A stretch of DNA of 64,000 bases from the NCBI RefSeq assembly GCF_006716765.1, contig NZ_VFPO01000001.1, forward strand, positions 1,674,001-1,738,000, read 5' to 3'. Within the stretch, counting starts at the first letter, position 1; the number at the start of each line of letters is the position of its first letter. Shown piece by piece: positions 43,021 to 51,785 of this stretch. The notes beneath the pieces are model-generated. The model searched no databases, was not told the origin of the DNA, and worked only from the letters and a program-made list of their open reading frames with translations. The stretch comes from Actinomadura hallensis (GTDB lineage: Bacteria; Actinomycetota; Actinomycetes; Streptosporangiales; Streptosporangiaceae). The translations under genes and the position numbers were made by a program.

Positions 43021-43038
43021 ACACGGCGATCTACCCGC

Positions 43039-43422
43039 CTATGTCGGGGAGTTCACCAGGCTGTGCGCCGCCATCGTGAAGTAGTCCCACAGCTGCTTCT
43101 CGAGATGCTCGGGAAGATCCTGCTCGTCCACCGCGTCCCGCATGTGCCGCAGCCAGGCGTCGCGCTCTGCCTCGCCGATGACGAACGGCACGTGCCGCAT
43201 CCGCAGCCGCGGATGCCCTCGCCGCTGACTGTAGGTGTTCGGGCCGCCCCAGTACTGGATCAGGAACAGGCGCAGCCTCTCCTCCGCCGGGCCGAGGTCC
43301 TCCTCGGGGTAGAGGGCGCGCAGATGGGGGTCGTTAGCGACACCCTGGTAGAAGCGATGCACCAGCTTGTGGAAGAACTCCTCGCCGCCGACCGCTTCAT
43401 AGAAGGTCACCTTTTCAGCCAT
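43039..43422 (-). CDS. glbO: truncated haemoglobin, group II
   Basis: 127 residues: [27 protein letters not shown] at the N-terminus, [26 protein letters not shown] with the proximal His, and DAWLRHM with the group II Trp. Full length for GlbO, which binds oxygen and may handle nitric oxide or feed electrons at low oxygen. The ATG at 43422 follows GGTGGGGA; the ATG at 43437 in the same frame has no site. The alpha-glucosidase gene starts 19 bases downstream, so they may be co-transcribed. Confidence 0.95.
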   Translation of the reverse strand: MAEKVTFYEAVGGEEFFHKLVHRFYQGVANDPHLRALYPEEDLGPAEERLRLFLIQYWGGPNTYSQRRGHPRLRMRHVPFVIGEAERDAWLRHMRDAVDEQDLPEHLEKQLWDYFTMAAHSLVNSPT

Positions 43423-43490
43423 AGCGATCCCCACCATATGTGAGAGGGACGCGGTTGCGTCCCTGTCTCACGCGGGCGGGGTGTCCGGTC

Positions 43491-44483
43491 TCACCAGGGC
43501 GGGGTGGCGACCGTGACGCCGGCCTCGTCGAACGTCCGCTTGACCCGCTCGCGCAGCTCCCTCGCCACGTCGCCCTGCTTGCCGGGCGCGGTCTTCAGCA
43601 CGACGCGGATGACGAGCGCGTCCCCGGCGAGCGCCTGCACGCCCCACACCGCCGGGGCCTCCAGGACGAGGTCGTTCCACGGGGAGTCGGCGACCATCGC
43701 GTCGGCGGTGCTCTGCAGGAGCTCCTTGACCCGCTCGGTGTCCTCGTGGATGTCGACCGGGATGTCCAGGACGGCGCGGCCCCAGTTCTGCGACTCGTTG
43801 CCGACCTTCTTGATCTCGCCGTTGGGGACGTACCAGACGACGCCGTCCACGTCCCGCATCCGGGTGACCCGCAGGGTGACGGCCTCGACCGTCCCCTTGG
43901 CGGAGCCCACGTCGATGTAGTCGCCGACGCCGTACTGGTCCTCCAGGAGCATGAACACCCCGGCGAGGATGTCCTTGACGATGTTCTGCGCCCCGAAGCC
44001 GACCGCGACGCCGATGACGCTTGCGCTGGCCAGGATGGGGGCGAGGTTCAGGCCGAGCGAGCCGAGGACGCTGAACAGGGCCGTCCCCATGATCAGGACG
44101 GACGCGCACGAGCGCAGCACCGACCCGAGCGTCTGGGCGCGCTGGGCCCGCCGCTTGGTGAGCAGGGCGGGGCTGCCGTCGAACACCGTCCGGGAGCGTT
44201 CCCTGACCCGCTCCGACATCGTCCCCTCGGCCATCCGCAGCGTCACCCTCGTGATCATGCGGTGCGCGATGTTCCGCACGATCAGCGCGATCACGAAGGT
44301 CACGATGATCATGAGGAGCGTCGTGAGGGGCCGGTCGAGCCAGGTCGAGTAGAACCGCGTGAAGTCGGTGTTGTGGGTGATGTTCCAGACGAGCCGGCAG
44401 GAGACCGTCGGCTCCCCGCGGCAGGCGGCCTCGGCGGAGCCCTCCTGAGCCCAGGGCAGTAACGGTTCGACGGCGAGCGACAT
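43491..44483 (-). CDS. MscS-family mechanosensitive ion channel
   Basis: 330 residues. Membrane helices near 55-78 and 125-165 precede the pore helix and the MscS beta domain (ASVIGVAVGFGAQNIVKDILAGVFM, residues about 160-184; YGVGDYIDVGSAKGTVEAV; VWYVPNGEIKKVGNES). It lets solutes out under osmotic downshock. The ATG at 44483 follows GGGGAGGG; an ATG at 44525 in frame lacks one. The promoter lies in the gap shared with the GC-rich hairpins. Confidence 0.92.
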   Translation of the reverse strand: MSLAVEPLLPWAQEGSAEAACRGEPTVSCRLVWNITHNTDFTRFYSTWLDRPLTTLLMIIVTFVIALIVRNIAHRMITRVTLRMAEGTMSERVRERSRTVFDGSPALLTKRRAQRAQTLGSVLRSCASVLIMGTALFSVLGSLGLNLAPILASASVIGVAVGFGAQNIVKDILAGVFMLLEDQYGVGDYIDVGSAKGTVEAVTLRVTRMRDVDGVVWYVPNGEIKKVGNESQNWGRAVLDIPVDIHEDTERVKELLQSTADAMVADSPWNDLVLEAPAVWGVQALAGDALVIRVVLKTAPGKQGDVARELRERVKRTFDEAGVTVATPPW

Positions 44484-44628
44484 GCGGCAGACCCTCCCCG
44501 GCCATTCTCCGTGCCCCGACGCCACGCCGTGGACCCGCGGCGGGCACGATGATCGTAGGGGACTGGTCCGATCGGTACGTACCGCCGTCGGTGAGGTGTC
44601 AGAACCCGGCCGGGGAGGGCCGTTCCGG

Positions 44629-44694
44629 CGGGCGTGCCCCGCGGGGTCCGCGGCTGCCGCGCCGTTCCGGCCACGGCCCCGCGGGGCACGCCCG
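44629..44694. terminator. large branched hairpin after the 107-residue gene
   Basis: Perfect 18-base arms 44629-44646 (ending GCCCCGCGGGG) and 44677-44694. The 30-base loop holds a further hairpin, CGCGGC-T-GCCGCG (44649-44661). A second hairpin GCCCTGG-TCG-CCAGGGC follows at 44707-44723, nearer the stop of the minus-strand gene. Together they should end that transcript. Confidence 0.8.
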
Positions 44695-44741
44695 GTCCGA
44701 GGGGCCGCCCTGGTCGCCAGGGCGTCCTGTCCGGGGGAGGG

Positions 44742-45065
44742 TCAGCTCGCGGCGGAGTGCTCCCGCCCGCCCGGCGCCGCGCCGGCGCCGCCGAGCGGCT
44801 GCAGGACGTGCGCCAGCTTCAGCGCGGCGCCTCCCACGTCGTCGACGCGGTGCATCCGCTCTCCCCAGGACCACCAGAAGTAGTGGTCCGCGGTCTCCGG
44901 GACCGGGGCGCAGGTGACGTCCTCCGCGAGGCTCGCCGCCTCGGGGTTGACCACCCGCAGGAACGCGGGTCCGGAGCGGGTCCGCACCACGCGGGCGACG
45001 AGCCCCCGCGTGTCCAGCTCCCGTTCCAGCGCTTCCAGGTAGCCGACGCGTCTGTCGCTGACCAC
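44742..45065 (-). CDS. hypothetical protein linked to XRE regulators
   Basis: 107 residues from the GTG at 45065, seven bases after GAGGGGG. The N-terminal part (SDRRVGYLEALERELDTRGLVARVV) looks like a helix pair. The middle FWWSWGERMHRVDDVGGAA is a pattern I associate with small actinomycete proteins encoded beside XRE genes. Function unknown. It diverges from the large regulator gene across 390 bases, so the two may share operators. Confidence 0.75.
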   Translation of the reverse strand: MVSDRRVGYLEALERELDTRGLVARVVRTRSGPAFLRVVNPEAASLAEDVTCAPVPETADHYFWWSWGERMHRVDDVGGAALKLAHVLQPLGGAGAAPGGREHSAAS

Positions 45066-45455
45066 CTTCACACCCCCTCGGTAGGAGAGCGCCGGCCCCG
45101 CGTTCGAGCGCCGGCATCTGATCGACTCTGTGAATCCGTTCGGTCACTCGCGGCGAGAATTGCAACTCTCACTGTGGCGGGTCAAGTGACCGTCCGTCTC
45201 CCCGGGTACCGGATTCCCCCACCTCAGAGGAAGCCTGCACCCCCGTGGAGGAAAATCCTCTACCCGAGGAGGGCGGTACGCCTCCGGAGCCCTTCCTCTT
45301 CTGTGGAATCGCTTGGCCGCTCCCGTGACGGAGGTTACGCTGCGTGCGCGAGAGATTATCTGTCGTGGCCATCTATTGACCGGTCGCCGTGGCTGGGACG
45401 ACCGCCTCTTCCCCCGAGAGGAACGTCCCGTCGCGACGGGAGGAGGCCGGAGCCG
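45066..45455. other. 390-base divergent gap between the 107-residue gene and the XRE regulator
   Basis: No gene seen. It holds the palindrome at 45155-45170 and a short GAGGA-AAA-TCCTC hairpin at 45248-45260. The stretch 45340-45380 (GAGATTATCTG, CTATTGACC) is A/T-richer and may carry the regulator promoter. Confidence 0.5.
45155..45170. promoter_or_regulatory. near-perfect palindrome GAGAATTGCAACTCTC, likely operator
   Basis: 14 of 16 bases are symmetric around TTGCAA. It lies about 85 bases before the divergent 107-residue gene. GAGAAT is shared with the palindrome at 20450-20464 in the other XRE locus. Confidence 0.5.
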
Positions 45456-47102
45456 ATGTCGGACCCCCCTCGCAAGGAAACGGACGTGGCTCGCCGGATC
45501 CGTGCGCGTGCACTGGCCCGAGGGCATTCCCCGCTGGAGATCGCGCAAGAGATCCACGAGCAGTGCGGGCCGCTGTTCGGCACGAGCCGGATCAAAGCCC
45601 ATCGGCTGGCCCACGGCGTCGCGCTCTCCGACATCGTCGCGCAGGTGAAGGCGCTCTACGAGGTGGACGGCAAACCGCCGCCCCGCCTCGGGGAGACGCT
45701 GCTGTCGGCCTACGAGAGCGGCTACAAGCGACCCGGACCGGAGTACCTGCACTACCTGTGCGCCGTCTACCGGGTCGAACCCGACGCGCTCGACTACCAG
45801 AGCCCGTGCATCTGCGGCCGCGGTCACGCGGTACGGCCGGTCGCGGCGAGCGTCCCGCAGCCCCGGGAGCCGGAACGGCGCCCGGCGCAGGCCCCCGACA
45901 CCCTCGTCGGGGCGATCGTCCCCAGGGCCGAGGAGCGGCCCTGGATAACCGTGAACGAACTGCGGGGCCCCGACCGCGCCGACGGCCCCCTGAGCACTGA
46001 TGTGGGAGAGGAGGACATCGTGCTTCGTAGGACCCTTCTGCAACTTCTGGCCGGAGCGGGCGTGGCGCTCGACGGTCAGTTCCTTGGGGCCGTCGACAAC
46101 CTGCGACGCAAGATGGACGACACGCTGGTGGGAGCGACCGTCTCGCCGACGATGCTGGACCAGTGGGAGGAGACGACCTACGGCTACGGCCAGCAGTACC
46201 AGGCGACGCCTTCGCTCCGCATGCTCTGCGACGTCCTGCTGGACTTCAGCGAGGTGCGCCGCATGTGCGACAAGCGCCAGCCGGTCGAGCTGCAGGAACG
46301 GCTGTGCCGCATCGCGGCCCAGCTGTCGGGGCTCTCGGGCCTCATCATGATCAACCTGGGCGACCACCGGCTGGCCCGCTCGTTCTTCCGCACCGCGCGG
46401 ACCGCCGCCGACGAGACCGGCGACCGGCAGCTGCGCGCCTGGGTGACCGTCCGCGAGTCCCTCGTGCCGATGTACTACGGCGACCCCCGCGAGGCGCTGC
46501 ACCTGGCCCGCAAGGCGCAGGACCTCGCCGGCCGCACGCCCGGCGTCGCCGGGGCCATGGCGCCCGCCGTGGAGGCCCGCGCCCTCGGCATGCTCGCCAT
46601 GCGGGGACGCGGCGACGCCGCCCCCAGCGCCCGCCGGGCCCTGGTCCGCGGACGCTCGGTGTTCGAGCAGCTCTCCAAGTCCGACACCAGCGACCTGGTG
46701 TACGGCTTCACCGAACGTCAGATGGCCTTCTACGAGGGCGACACCTTCACCAGCCTCGGCGACCACAAGCACGGCGACGAGGTGCTGAGCCACGCCCTGA
46801 CCCTCTACTCGCCCACCGACCGCGTGGACCTTACCCTCGTGCGTCTCGACCGGGCCATGTGCAGGCTCCACGCCGGCCACCCGGAGGCGGCGCTGACCGC
46901 CGGGCAGGAGGCGATCCTCGACCTGCCGCCCGACCACCGCTCCGACATCCTCGTGCACCGCGCCCGCCAGATAGGCGCGGCCGTCTCCGCCAAGCACGGC
47001 GAGATACCGGCCCTGAAGGACTTCTACGAGGCGCTCGCCGGCCCCTGGATCACGAGCCCCACAAAGGAGCAGCCGTCCGTCCCCCCGGCCGAGCAGGTCT
47101 GA
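45456..47102 (+). CDS. XRE-type regulator with TPR-like C-terminal half
   Basis: 548 residues. Residues 1-115 contain a helix-turn-helix-like region (ALARGHSPLEIAQEIHEQ, RLGETLLSAYESGYKRPGPEYLHYL). After a Pro-rich linker, residues about 200-530 form helical repeats of the TPR kind (LARSFFRTARTAADETGDRQL, EALHLARKAQDLA, AALTAGQEAILDLP). Such proteins are common actinomycete regulators whose TPR part senses a peptide or partner. The ATG at 45456 follows GGGAGGAGG. A GNAT gene starts six bases after its stop. Confidence 0.85.
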   Translation: MSDPPRKETDVARRIRARALARGHSPLEIAQEIHEQCGPLFGTSRIKAHRLAHGVALSDIVAQVKALYEVDGKPPPRLGETLLSAYESGYKRPGPEYLHYLCAVYRVEPDALDYQSPCICGRGHAVRPVAASVPQPREPERRPAQAPDTLVGAIVPRAEERPWITVNELRGPDRADGPLSTDVGEEDIVLRRTLLQLLAGAGVALDGQFLGAVDNLRRKMDDTLVGATVSPTMLDQWEETTYGYGQQYQATPSLRMLCDVLLDFSEVRRMCDKRQPVELQERLCRIAAQLSGLSGLIMINLGDHRLARSFFRTARTAADETGDRQLRAWVTVRESLVPMYYGDPREALHLARKAQDLAGRTPGVAGAMAPAVEARALGMLAMRGRGDAAPSARRALVRGRSVFEQLSKSDTSDLVYGFTERQMAFYEGDTFTSLGDHKHGDEVLSHALTLYSPTDRVDLTLVRLDRAMCRLHAGHPEAALTAGQEAILDLPPDHRSDILVHRARQIGAAVSAKHGEIPALKDFYEALAGPWITSPTKEQPSVPPAEQV

Positions 47103-47108
47103 CCCGGC

Positions 47109-47714
47109 ATGGCTGACAGCACCCCGCAGCGGGACCATCCCGCCCGCACCCTCGTCCGCGTGCAGAACGACCCGCCGGCGTGGAGCTTCGGAGAACTGCG
47201 CCTACGCCGCTACCGCGCCGCCGACCACGGCACCGTCCTGGCCCTGCACCGCGAGGGCCTGGCCCAGGTCGGGCTGCGCCCCGGCGACGGCGTCTACTAC
47301 GACCACGACTTCTTCCGGATGGAGGACATCTACCTCCGCAACGACGGCGAGTTCCTCGTGGGCGAACTCGACGGCGACATCGTCGCGATGGGCGGCCTGC
47401 GCCGGGCGGACCTGGTCCCCGGCGGCCGGGCCCGCGCCTTCGGCGGCTACGCCCCCGGCACCCCGGCCCTCGACGCCGCGGAAATGGTGCGCCTCCGCGT
47501 CCGCCCCGCCGTCCAACGCCGCGGCTACGGCAGCGCCGTCGTCCAGGCCCTGGAGGAACGTGCCAAGGAGTACGGCTACCGAGTCCTGAGGGGCGACACC
47601 ACCGAACTGCAGGCCCCCGCCCTCTCCCTCTACCGCAAGTTCGGCTGGACCGAAACCCGCCGAGAAACCATAGGCGGAATAGTCAATATCTACATAGAAA
47701 AACACCTCCGCTAA
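47109..47714 (+). CDS. GNAT N-acetyltransferase
   Basis: 201 residues. The acetyl-CoA loop is VRPAVQRRGYGSAVVQALEE, with MVRLRV before it and ALSLYRKFGWTETRRET after it. Substrate unknown. The ATG at 47109 is six bases from the end of the XRE/TPR gene, so the pair forms an operon. The codons of the last 20 residues use more A and T than the rest. Confidence 0.9.
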   Translation: MADSTPQRDHPARTLVRVQNDPPAWSFGELRLRRYRAADHGTVLALHREGLAQVGLRPGDGVYYDHDFFRMEDIYLRNDGEFLVGELDGDIVAMGGLRRADLVPGGRARAFGGYAPGTPALDAAEMVRLRVRPAVQRRGYGSAVVQALEERAKEYGYRVLRGDTTELQAPALSLYRKFGWTETRRETIGGIVNIYIEKHLR

Positions 47715-47775
47715 CAACCCCGACCCCACCCGCCATCGGACCACGACCACACGCGAACACATCGCGATCGCACCC

Positions 47776-47808
47776 GAGCGAATCGAGAAGCACTAGCGCA
47801 CCAACCCT
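47776..47808 (+). repeat. structured repeat, degenerate copy B1
   Basis: Begins GAGCGAATCGAGAAGCACT and matches the loop and right arm of copy B2 (GAGCGAAGCGAGAAGCGCT); the left arm is lost. Confidence 0.55.
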
Positions 47809-47935
47809 CAAAAGGAGCCCGCGAAACAACCTCCTCCGGCGCTCAGCAGCCAAGCTGCGCAGAGACACAAACGCAGGCGTCCCGACGCCACCACACCAGC
47901 CGCCCCAACAACCATGCGCAGGCCACCACGCATCG

Positions 47936-48036
47936 CGAACGGTCAAAGGCACGTCTCGAGCGAAGCGAGAAGCGCTCGCGCACCGACCCCGAGGGCGAGT
48001 CAGGGCGACAGAGCACCGCACGTAGTATCCGCGAAG
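47936..48036 (+). repeat. structured repeat, copy B2
   Basis: Hairpin 1 is short: TCTC 47954-47957 with GAGA 47967-47970 around GAGCGAAGC. The middle segment GGGCGAGTCAGGGCGACA (47993-48010) follows as in B5. Confidence 0.65.
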
Positions 48037-48124
48037 GAAAGGCACCGTTTGAGCGAAGCGAAAAGGTGCTCACATAGCTACCCCGGAGGGCAATCCAAAG
48101 CGACGCAGAAATCGCGCGCACAGC
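48037..48124 (+). repeat. structured repeat, copy B3
   Basis: Hairpin 1: GCACCGTTT 48042-48050 with AAAAGGTGC 48061-48069, eight of nine paired, around GAGCGAAGCG. The middle segment (48088-48124) aligns with B5, including ATCGCGCGCA. Hairpin 2 is not clear. Confidence 0.65.
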
Positions 48125-48200
48125 ACGCCAACGGCAAGCACCAAAGCATCCGGCGGCCAAGCATCGCAACGAGCACGGACGCGAGCGGCCTGGCACGACG

Positions 48201-48340
48201 ACCTCAGCCGACCCCGCAACCACGTGCGGACCCCAGAGGAGGTTCGAGCTTGCGAGAACGCTGATCGCGAGGCGAGCCGATGCGGTGCAGCCGCGCGGCA
48301 GAGCCCACGAAAGGAAGGCGCTCAGCGCCTGACGGCAAGG
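48201..48340 (+). repeat. structured repeat, copy B4
   Basis: Begins ACCTCAGCC. Hairpin 1 is reduced to GTTC/GAAC (48242-48245, 48256-48259) around GAGCTTGCGA. The inner part of hairpin 2, AGGCGC-TCA-GCGCCT (48316-48330), is identical to B5. Confidence 0.7.
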
Positions 48341-48390
48341 ACGCACTTGACCTAACGCGACTACCGCAACCGGCACCCCGGCCACGCGCC

Positions 48391-48543
48391 GACCTCAACG
48401 CTTGCGATTGCGTCCGAAGGCAGGTTCGAGCGGAGCGAGAACCTGATCGCGCAGCGAGCCTCTGGGCGAGTCGGAGCGATGCAGCGATCGCGCGCATTGC
48501 CCGTTGAAGGAAGGCGCTCAGCGCCTGACGCCGAGGGCAATGC
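48391..48543 (+). repeat. structured repeat, copy B5 (complete)
   Basis: Hairpin 1: CAGGTTC 48421-48427 with GAACCTG 48439-48445, loop GAGCGGAGCGA. Hairpin 2: outer GCATTGCCC 48494-48502 with GGGCAATGC 48535-48543, inner AGGCGC 48512-48517 with GCGCCT 48521-48526. Confidence 0.85.
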
Positions 48544-48557
48544 AATTAAACACCGAT

Positions 48558-48592
48558 CCCCCTCCTGGGGGCTTCCCAACCCCAGGAGGGGG
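48558..48592. terminator. perfect hairpin terminator
   Basis: CCCCCTCCTGGGG (48558-48570) and CCCCAGGAGGGGG (48580-48592) with a 9-base loop. It serves the convergent methyltransferase gene and transcripts leaving the repeat array. Confidence 0.85.
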
Positions 48593-48600
48593 TCGCTTGT

Positions 48601-48618
48601 CGCACGGTTTTCCGTGCG
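48601..48618 (-). terminator. second hairpin after the methyltransferase gene
   Basis: CGCACGG-TTTT-CCGTGCG, perfect 7-base arms, 55 bases past the stop on the minus strand. Confidence 0.6.
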
Positions 48619-48672
48619 CGTTCTGTTGGGAGCGTAGCGTCATCGCTGGGCGCCGCCTAGAGGGGGGAGGGG

Positions 48673-49479
48673 TCAGGGGCGTCTGCCTCCGACCATCTGC
48701 ATGAGCGGGTAGCGGTGTTGTTTGAGGTGGGTGAAGCCTCGGTCGGCGAGGGCGCGGGTGATTTCGCGGTCGCCGAAGACGGTGTAGCCGGTGGCGCGGC
48801 GGATGAGGTCGCCGGCGAGCCGGGCGGTGCGGAGGGGGAAGGGGCGGCGGGACGTGAGGATGATCAGGTGGCCGCCGGGTTTGAGGACGCGGGTCATGTC
48901 GTCCAGGGCGGTCCAGGGGTCGTCGAAGAGGTAGAGGGCGCCGAAGCAGCTGACGGCGTCGAAGGTCTGGTCGCGGAAGGGGAGGTCGGCGGCGTCGGCG
49001 CGGACGTACTGGATGTCGGGTTCGCCGGGGCCGGGCGGCGGGGTGTCGCGGACGGCGCGGGCGAGCATGGTCTGGGCGGTGTCGAGGCCGACGACGAGGC
49101 CGTCCTGGCCGACGCCCTCGGCGAGCGCCCGGGTGACGTTGCCGGGGCCGCAGGCGACGTCCAGGACGGTGGCGGGCGGCCGGGCGGCGCTTCCGGGTCG
49201 GGACAGGCCGAGCCAGCTGCGGGCCATGGCGTGTTCGGCGGCGGTGTCGGGGCCGATCGGCCAGCCTTTGGCGACGTTGAAGCCGATGGGCCGCCAGACC
49301 CGTTCGTAGATCTGCGGCAGGAACGTCGATTCCATCGCCGACTGGAACAGGGACGGCGGGGGCTGCGGGGCAGGCCCGGTCAGGTCGAGGTAGCCCGAGG
49401 TGGTGTCGGGTTCGTCCGGGGGCTCTTCGAGCAGCCCGAGGAGGCGTTCCAGTCCGTCCCGCGCCGTCGTCTTGCTCAC
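48673..49479 (-). CDS. class I SAM-dependent methyltransferase
   Basis: 268 residues. The SAM motif is VLDVACGPGNVTRALAEGV, the acidic residue is in VVGLDTAQTMLARA, and FDAVSCFGALYLFDDPW and VLKPGGHLIILTS follow, as in UbiE/Methyltransf_11 proteins. It probably methylates a lipid or small molecule. The GTG at 49479 overlaps the stop of the prolyl oligopeptidase gene (GTGA), so it is made together with that enzyme. Confidence 0.88.
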   Translation of the reverse strand: MSKTTARDGLERLLGLLEEPPDEPDTTSGYLDLTGPAPQPPPSLFQSAMESTFLPQIYERVWRPIGFNVAKGWPIGPDTAAEHAMARSWLGLSRPGSAARPPATVLDVACGPGNVTRALAEGVGQDGLVVGLDTAQTMLARAVRDTPPPGPGEPDIQYVRADAADLPFRDQTFDAVSCFGALYLFDDPWTALDDMTRVLKPGGHLIILTSRRPFPLRTARLAGDLIRRATGYTVFGDREITRALADRGFTHLKQHRYPLMQMVGGRRP

Positions 49480-51617
49480 TCCCTTATTAGACCATCCGTC
49501 AACTCCGTGTCGTGGTCCGGGCCGGGGAGGTCGAGCCCGGTCTGCGCCGCCATGAAGGACAGCGTGTCGGCCATGAGGTCGACCGAGCGGCTCACCGAGC
49601 GGGCGGCGTGACCGACGTCCGACTCGTTGCGGAGCAGGATCGGGGCGTCCGAGGCGGTCGCGTGCTGGAGGGCGGCGCACATCTTGCGGGCGTGCAGCGG
49701 GTCCACGCGGGTGTCGCTGGCGAACGTGGTGAACAGCACGGCCGGGTAGGCGGTGCCGGCGTGGACGTGGTGGTACGGGGAGTAGCCGATGAGCCAGCCG
49801 AACTCTTCGGGGTCGTCGGCCGTCCCGTACTCGTCGTTCCACGTCTGGCCCAGCCCGAACTTCTCGTACCGGACCATGTCCAGCAGCGGCGCGGAGCACA
49901 CCACGGCCCGGTACAGGTCGGGACGCTGGGTGAGCGCCGCGCCGACGAGCAGCCCGCCGTTGGACCCGCCGGAGATCGCGAGCTGCGACGGCGTGGTCAG
50001 CCCGTCCTCGATGAGCTTCTCGGCGGCGGCGTGGAAGTCGTCGAACACGTTCTGCTTGTGCTCGCGCATCCCGGCGCGGTGCCACTCCTCGCCCTCTTCG
50101 GAGCCGCCGCGCAGGTTCGCGACGGCGTAGACGCCGCCTGCCTCCACCCAGGCCAGGATGCTCGCGGAGTACGCCGGGGTGAGGGAGATGTTGAAGCCGC
50201 CGTACCCGTACAGGATCGCCGGGCGCGGCCCGGACAGGCCCGGGCGGGACGCCACCAGCATCCGGACCTCGGTTCCGTCCCGGGACGTGTAGACGACCTG
50301 CCGGGTCTCGATCTCGGGGACCTCGACCGTGCCGGGGGCGGACGCCCACAGCGTCGTCTCGCCCGTCCGCGCGTCGTACCGCAGGACGGACGACGGCGTC
50401 ACGTTGTCGGTGTACCCGAACCACGCCTCGTGACCGCCTTCGGGGCGCTCCACGATGCCGCCGATCGAGCCGAGCCCCGGCGTCGGCACCGACCCGATGC
50501 GCTCCCCGGTCTCCAGGTCGTGGACGGTGATCTCGCTGATCGCGTGCCGCGTCCACCCGGCGAGCAGGACGGGGCGGGGCCGGTCCGCGGAGTCGTCGTC
50601 CGGGGAACCGTCGAGGATCGCGAAGTCGGTGAGGACGGCCTCCGGGTCCTGCGGGACGAGGTCGCGCCACGTCTCGTAGGACGGGTCGGCCGGGTCCGCC
50701 ACGCAGAGCCGGGACCGCGGCGCGTCACGGTCGGTGAAGATGTAGGCGCGGCCGTCGCGCCCCACGTGCAGCCAGGTGGAGGCGTCGACGCCCTCCTGCA
50801 CCACGCGCAGCTCGGGGGCCTCGGGCGGCGACGCGGACAGGTCGGCGATCCACAGGTCGTTGCGCGGCGCGGTGCCCTGCGACGCGGAGATCGTGAGCCA
50901 GCGCCCGTCGCGGCTGACCCCGACCCCGTAGTAGTTGGTCTTGTCCATCCCCTCGCCGAAGATCAGCACGTCGTCGGCGTCGGGGTCGGTTCCGACGCGG
51001 TGCAGGTAGACGCGCCGGTGGTACTGCTCCTCGCCGTCGGGGACGTCCTGCGGGGGCAGCCGCCGGGCGTAGTAGTACGCCTCCCCGCCGGGCAGCCACG
51101 CCACCGACGAGTACCGCGCCCGGTCGATCGGGCCCTCCACCCGCTCACCGGTCGCGACGTCCATGACGTACAGCAGCGACTCCTCGTCCCCGCCGGTGGA
51201 CACCTTGTACGCCAGCAGGCGGCCCTCCTTGTCGGGCTGCCAGCCGTCGAGCGTCGTCGTGCCGTCCGGGTCGAGGGCCATGGGGTCGACGAGGACGCGT
51301 TCGGCGCCGTCCGGGTCGACGGTGTAGAGGACCGGGTGCTCCTGGTCCGCGGTGCGGCGCGTGAAGAACCGCCGCTCGCCCCGCCACACGGGGGCGCCGA
51401 CGCTGCCCGCGCCGAGCAGTTCCCCGAGCCGCCGGCGCAGCGTGTCCCGCCCCGGCAGGGCGTCGGCGACCTTGTGGAACAGCCTGTCCTGGGCGGCGAG
51501 CCACTCTGCGGTCTCCTCGGAGTCGGCGTCCTCCAGCCAGCGGTACGGGTCGGCGACCCGGTGACCGTGGATCTCCTCGACGATGTCCTGGCGGCGTGCG
51601 GGCGGGTACGGCGTCAT
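49476..51617 (-). CDS. prolyl oligopeptidase (S9A)
   Basis: 713-residue cytoplasmic serine peptidase cutting short peptides after proline. A seven-bladed propeller fills residues about 75-430. The hydrolase domain has ILYGYGGFNISLTP, the nucleophile Ser in ISGGSNGGLL near 549, Asp in SDTRVDPLHA and His in ESDVGHAA. The ATG at 51617 has no ribosome site, and a TACAGT box (51630-51625 on the minus strand) lies only 7 bases before it, so the mRNA may be leaderless. Its stop overlaps the methyltransferase start. Confidence 0.94.
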   Translation of the reverse strand: MTPYPPARRQDIVEEIHGHRVADPYRWLEDADSEETAEWLAAQDRLFHKVADALPGRDTLRRRLGELLGAGSVGAPVWRGERRFFTRRTADQEHPVLYTVDPDGAERVLVDPMALDPDGTTTLDGWQPDKEGRLLAYKVSTGGDEESLLYVMDVATGERVEGPIDRARYSSVAWLPGGEAYYYARRLPPQDVPDGEEQYHRRVYLHRVGTDPDADDVLIFGEGMDKTNYYGVGVSRDGRWLTISASQGTAPRNDLWIADLSASPPEAPELRVVQEGVDASTWLHVGRDGRAYIFTDRDAPRSRLCVADPADPSYETWRDLVPQDPEAVLTDFAILDGSPDDDSADRPRPVLLAGWTRHAISEITVHDLETGERIGSVPTPGLGSIGGIVERPEGGHEAWFGYTDNVTPSSVLRYDARTGETTLWASAPGTVEVPEIETRQVVYTSRDGTEVRMLVASRPGLSGPRPAILYGYGGFNISLTPAYSASILAWVEAGGVYAVANLRGGSEEGEEWHRAGMREHKQNVFDDFHAAAEKLIEDGLTTPSQLAISGGSNGGLLVGAALTQRPDLYRAVVCSAPLLDMVRYEKFGLGQTWNDEYGTADDPEEFGWLIGYSPYHHVHAGTAYPAVLFTTFASDTRVDPLHARKMCAALQHATASDAPILLRNESDVGHAARSVSRSVDLMADTLSFMAAQTGLDLPGPDHDTELTDGLIRE

Positions 51618-51785
51618 AGGTTGAACTGTATTGGCCGTTCAGAGCTGTCCGGCCAGGGCATGGCGGTTCACCGGGAACGAGGGTTTGCGTTCGTTCGTCA
51701 CCTCGAATGGGGATTATTGGGGTAGCGGGCGGCCTCCCTGAGACGCCACACTGAATCTGGTCGGTCCGCCCCTGGGGAGGTCCTC

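Larger units (their letters stand above)
47715..48557. other. intergenic repeat array, no gene
   Basis: An 840-base stretch with A-rich composition for this genome. It holds repeat copies B1 to B5, listed separately. Both strands are open for short stretches, but none has a ribosome site or codon bias. Confidence 0.7.

Noticed and set aside
47776..48543. CRISPR-like array
   Set aside because: Repeat units recur at irregular spacing and diverge from each other; there are no identical direct repeats with unique spacers and no cas genes.
48204..48545. Small minus-strand protein in the repeat array
   Set aside because: No ribosome site or codon bias, and the equivalent reading frame shifts in copy C2.
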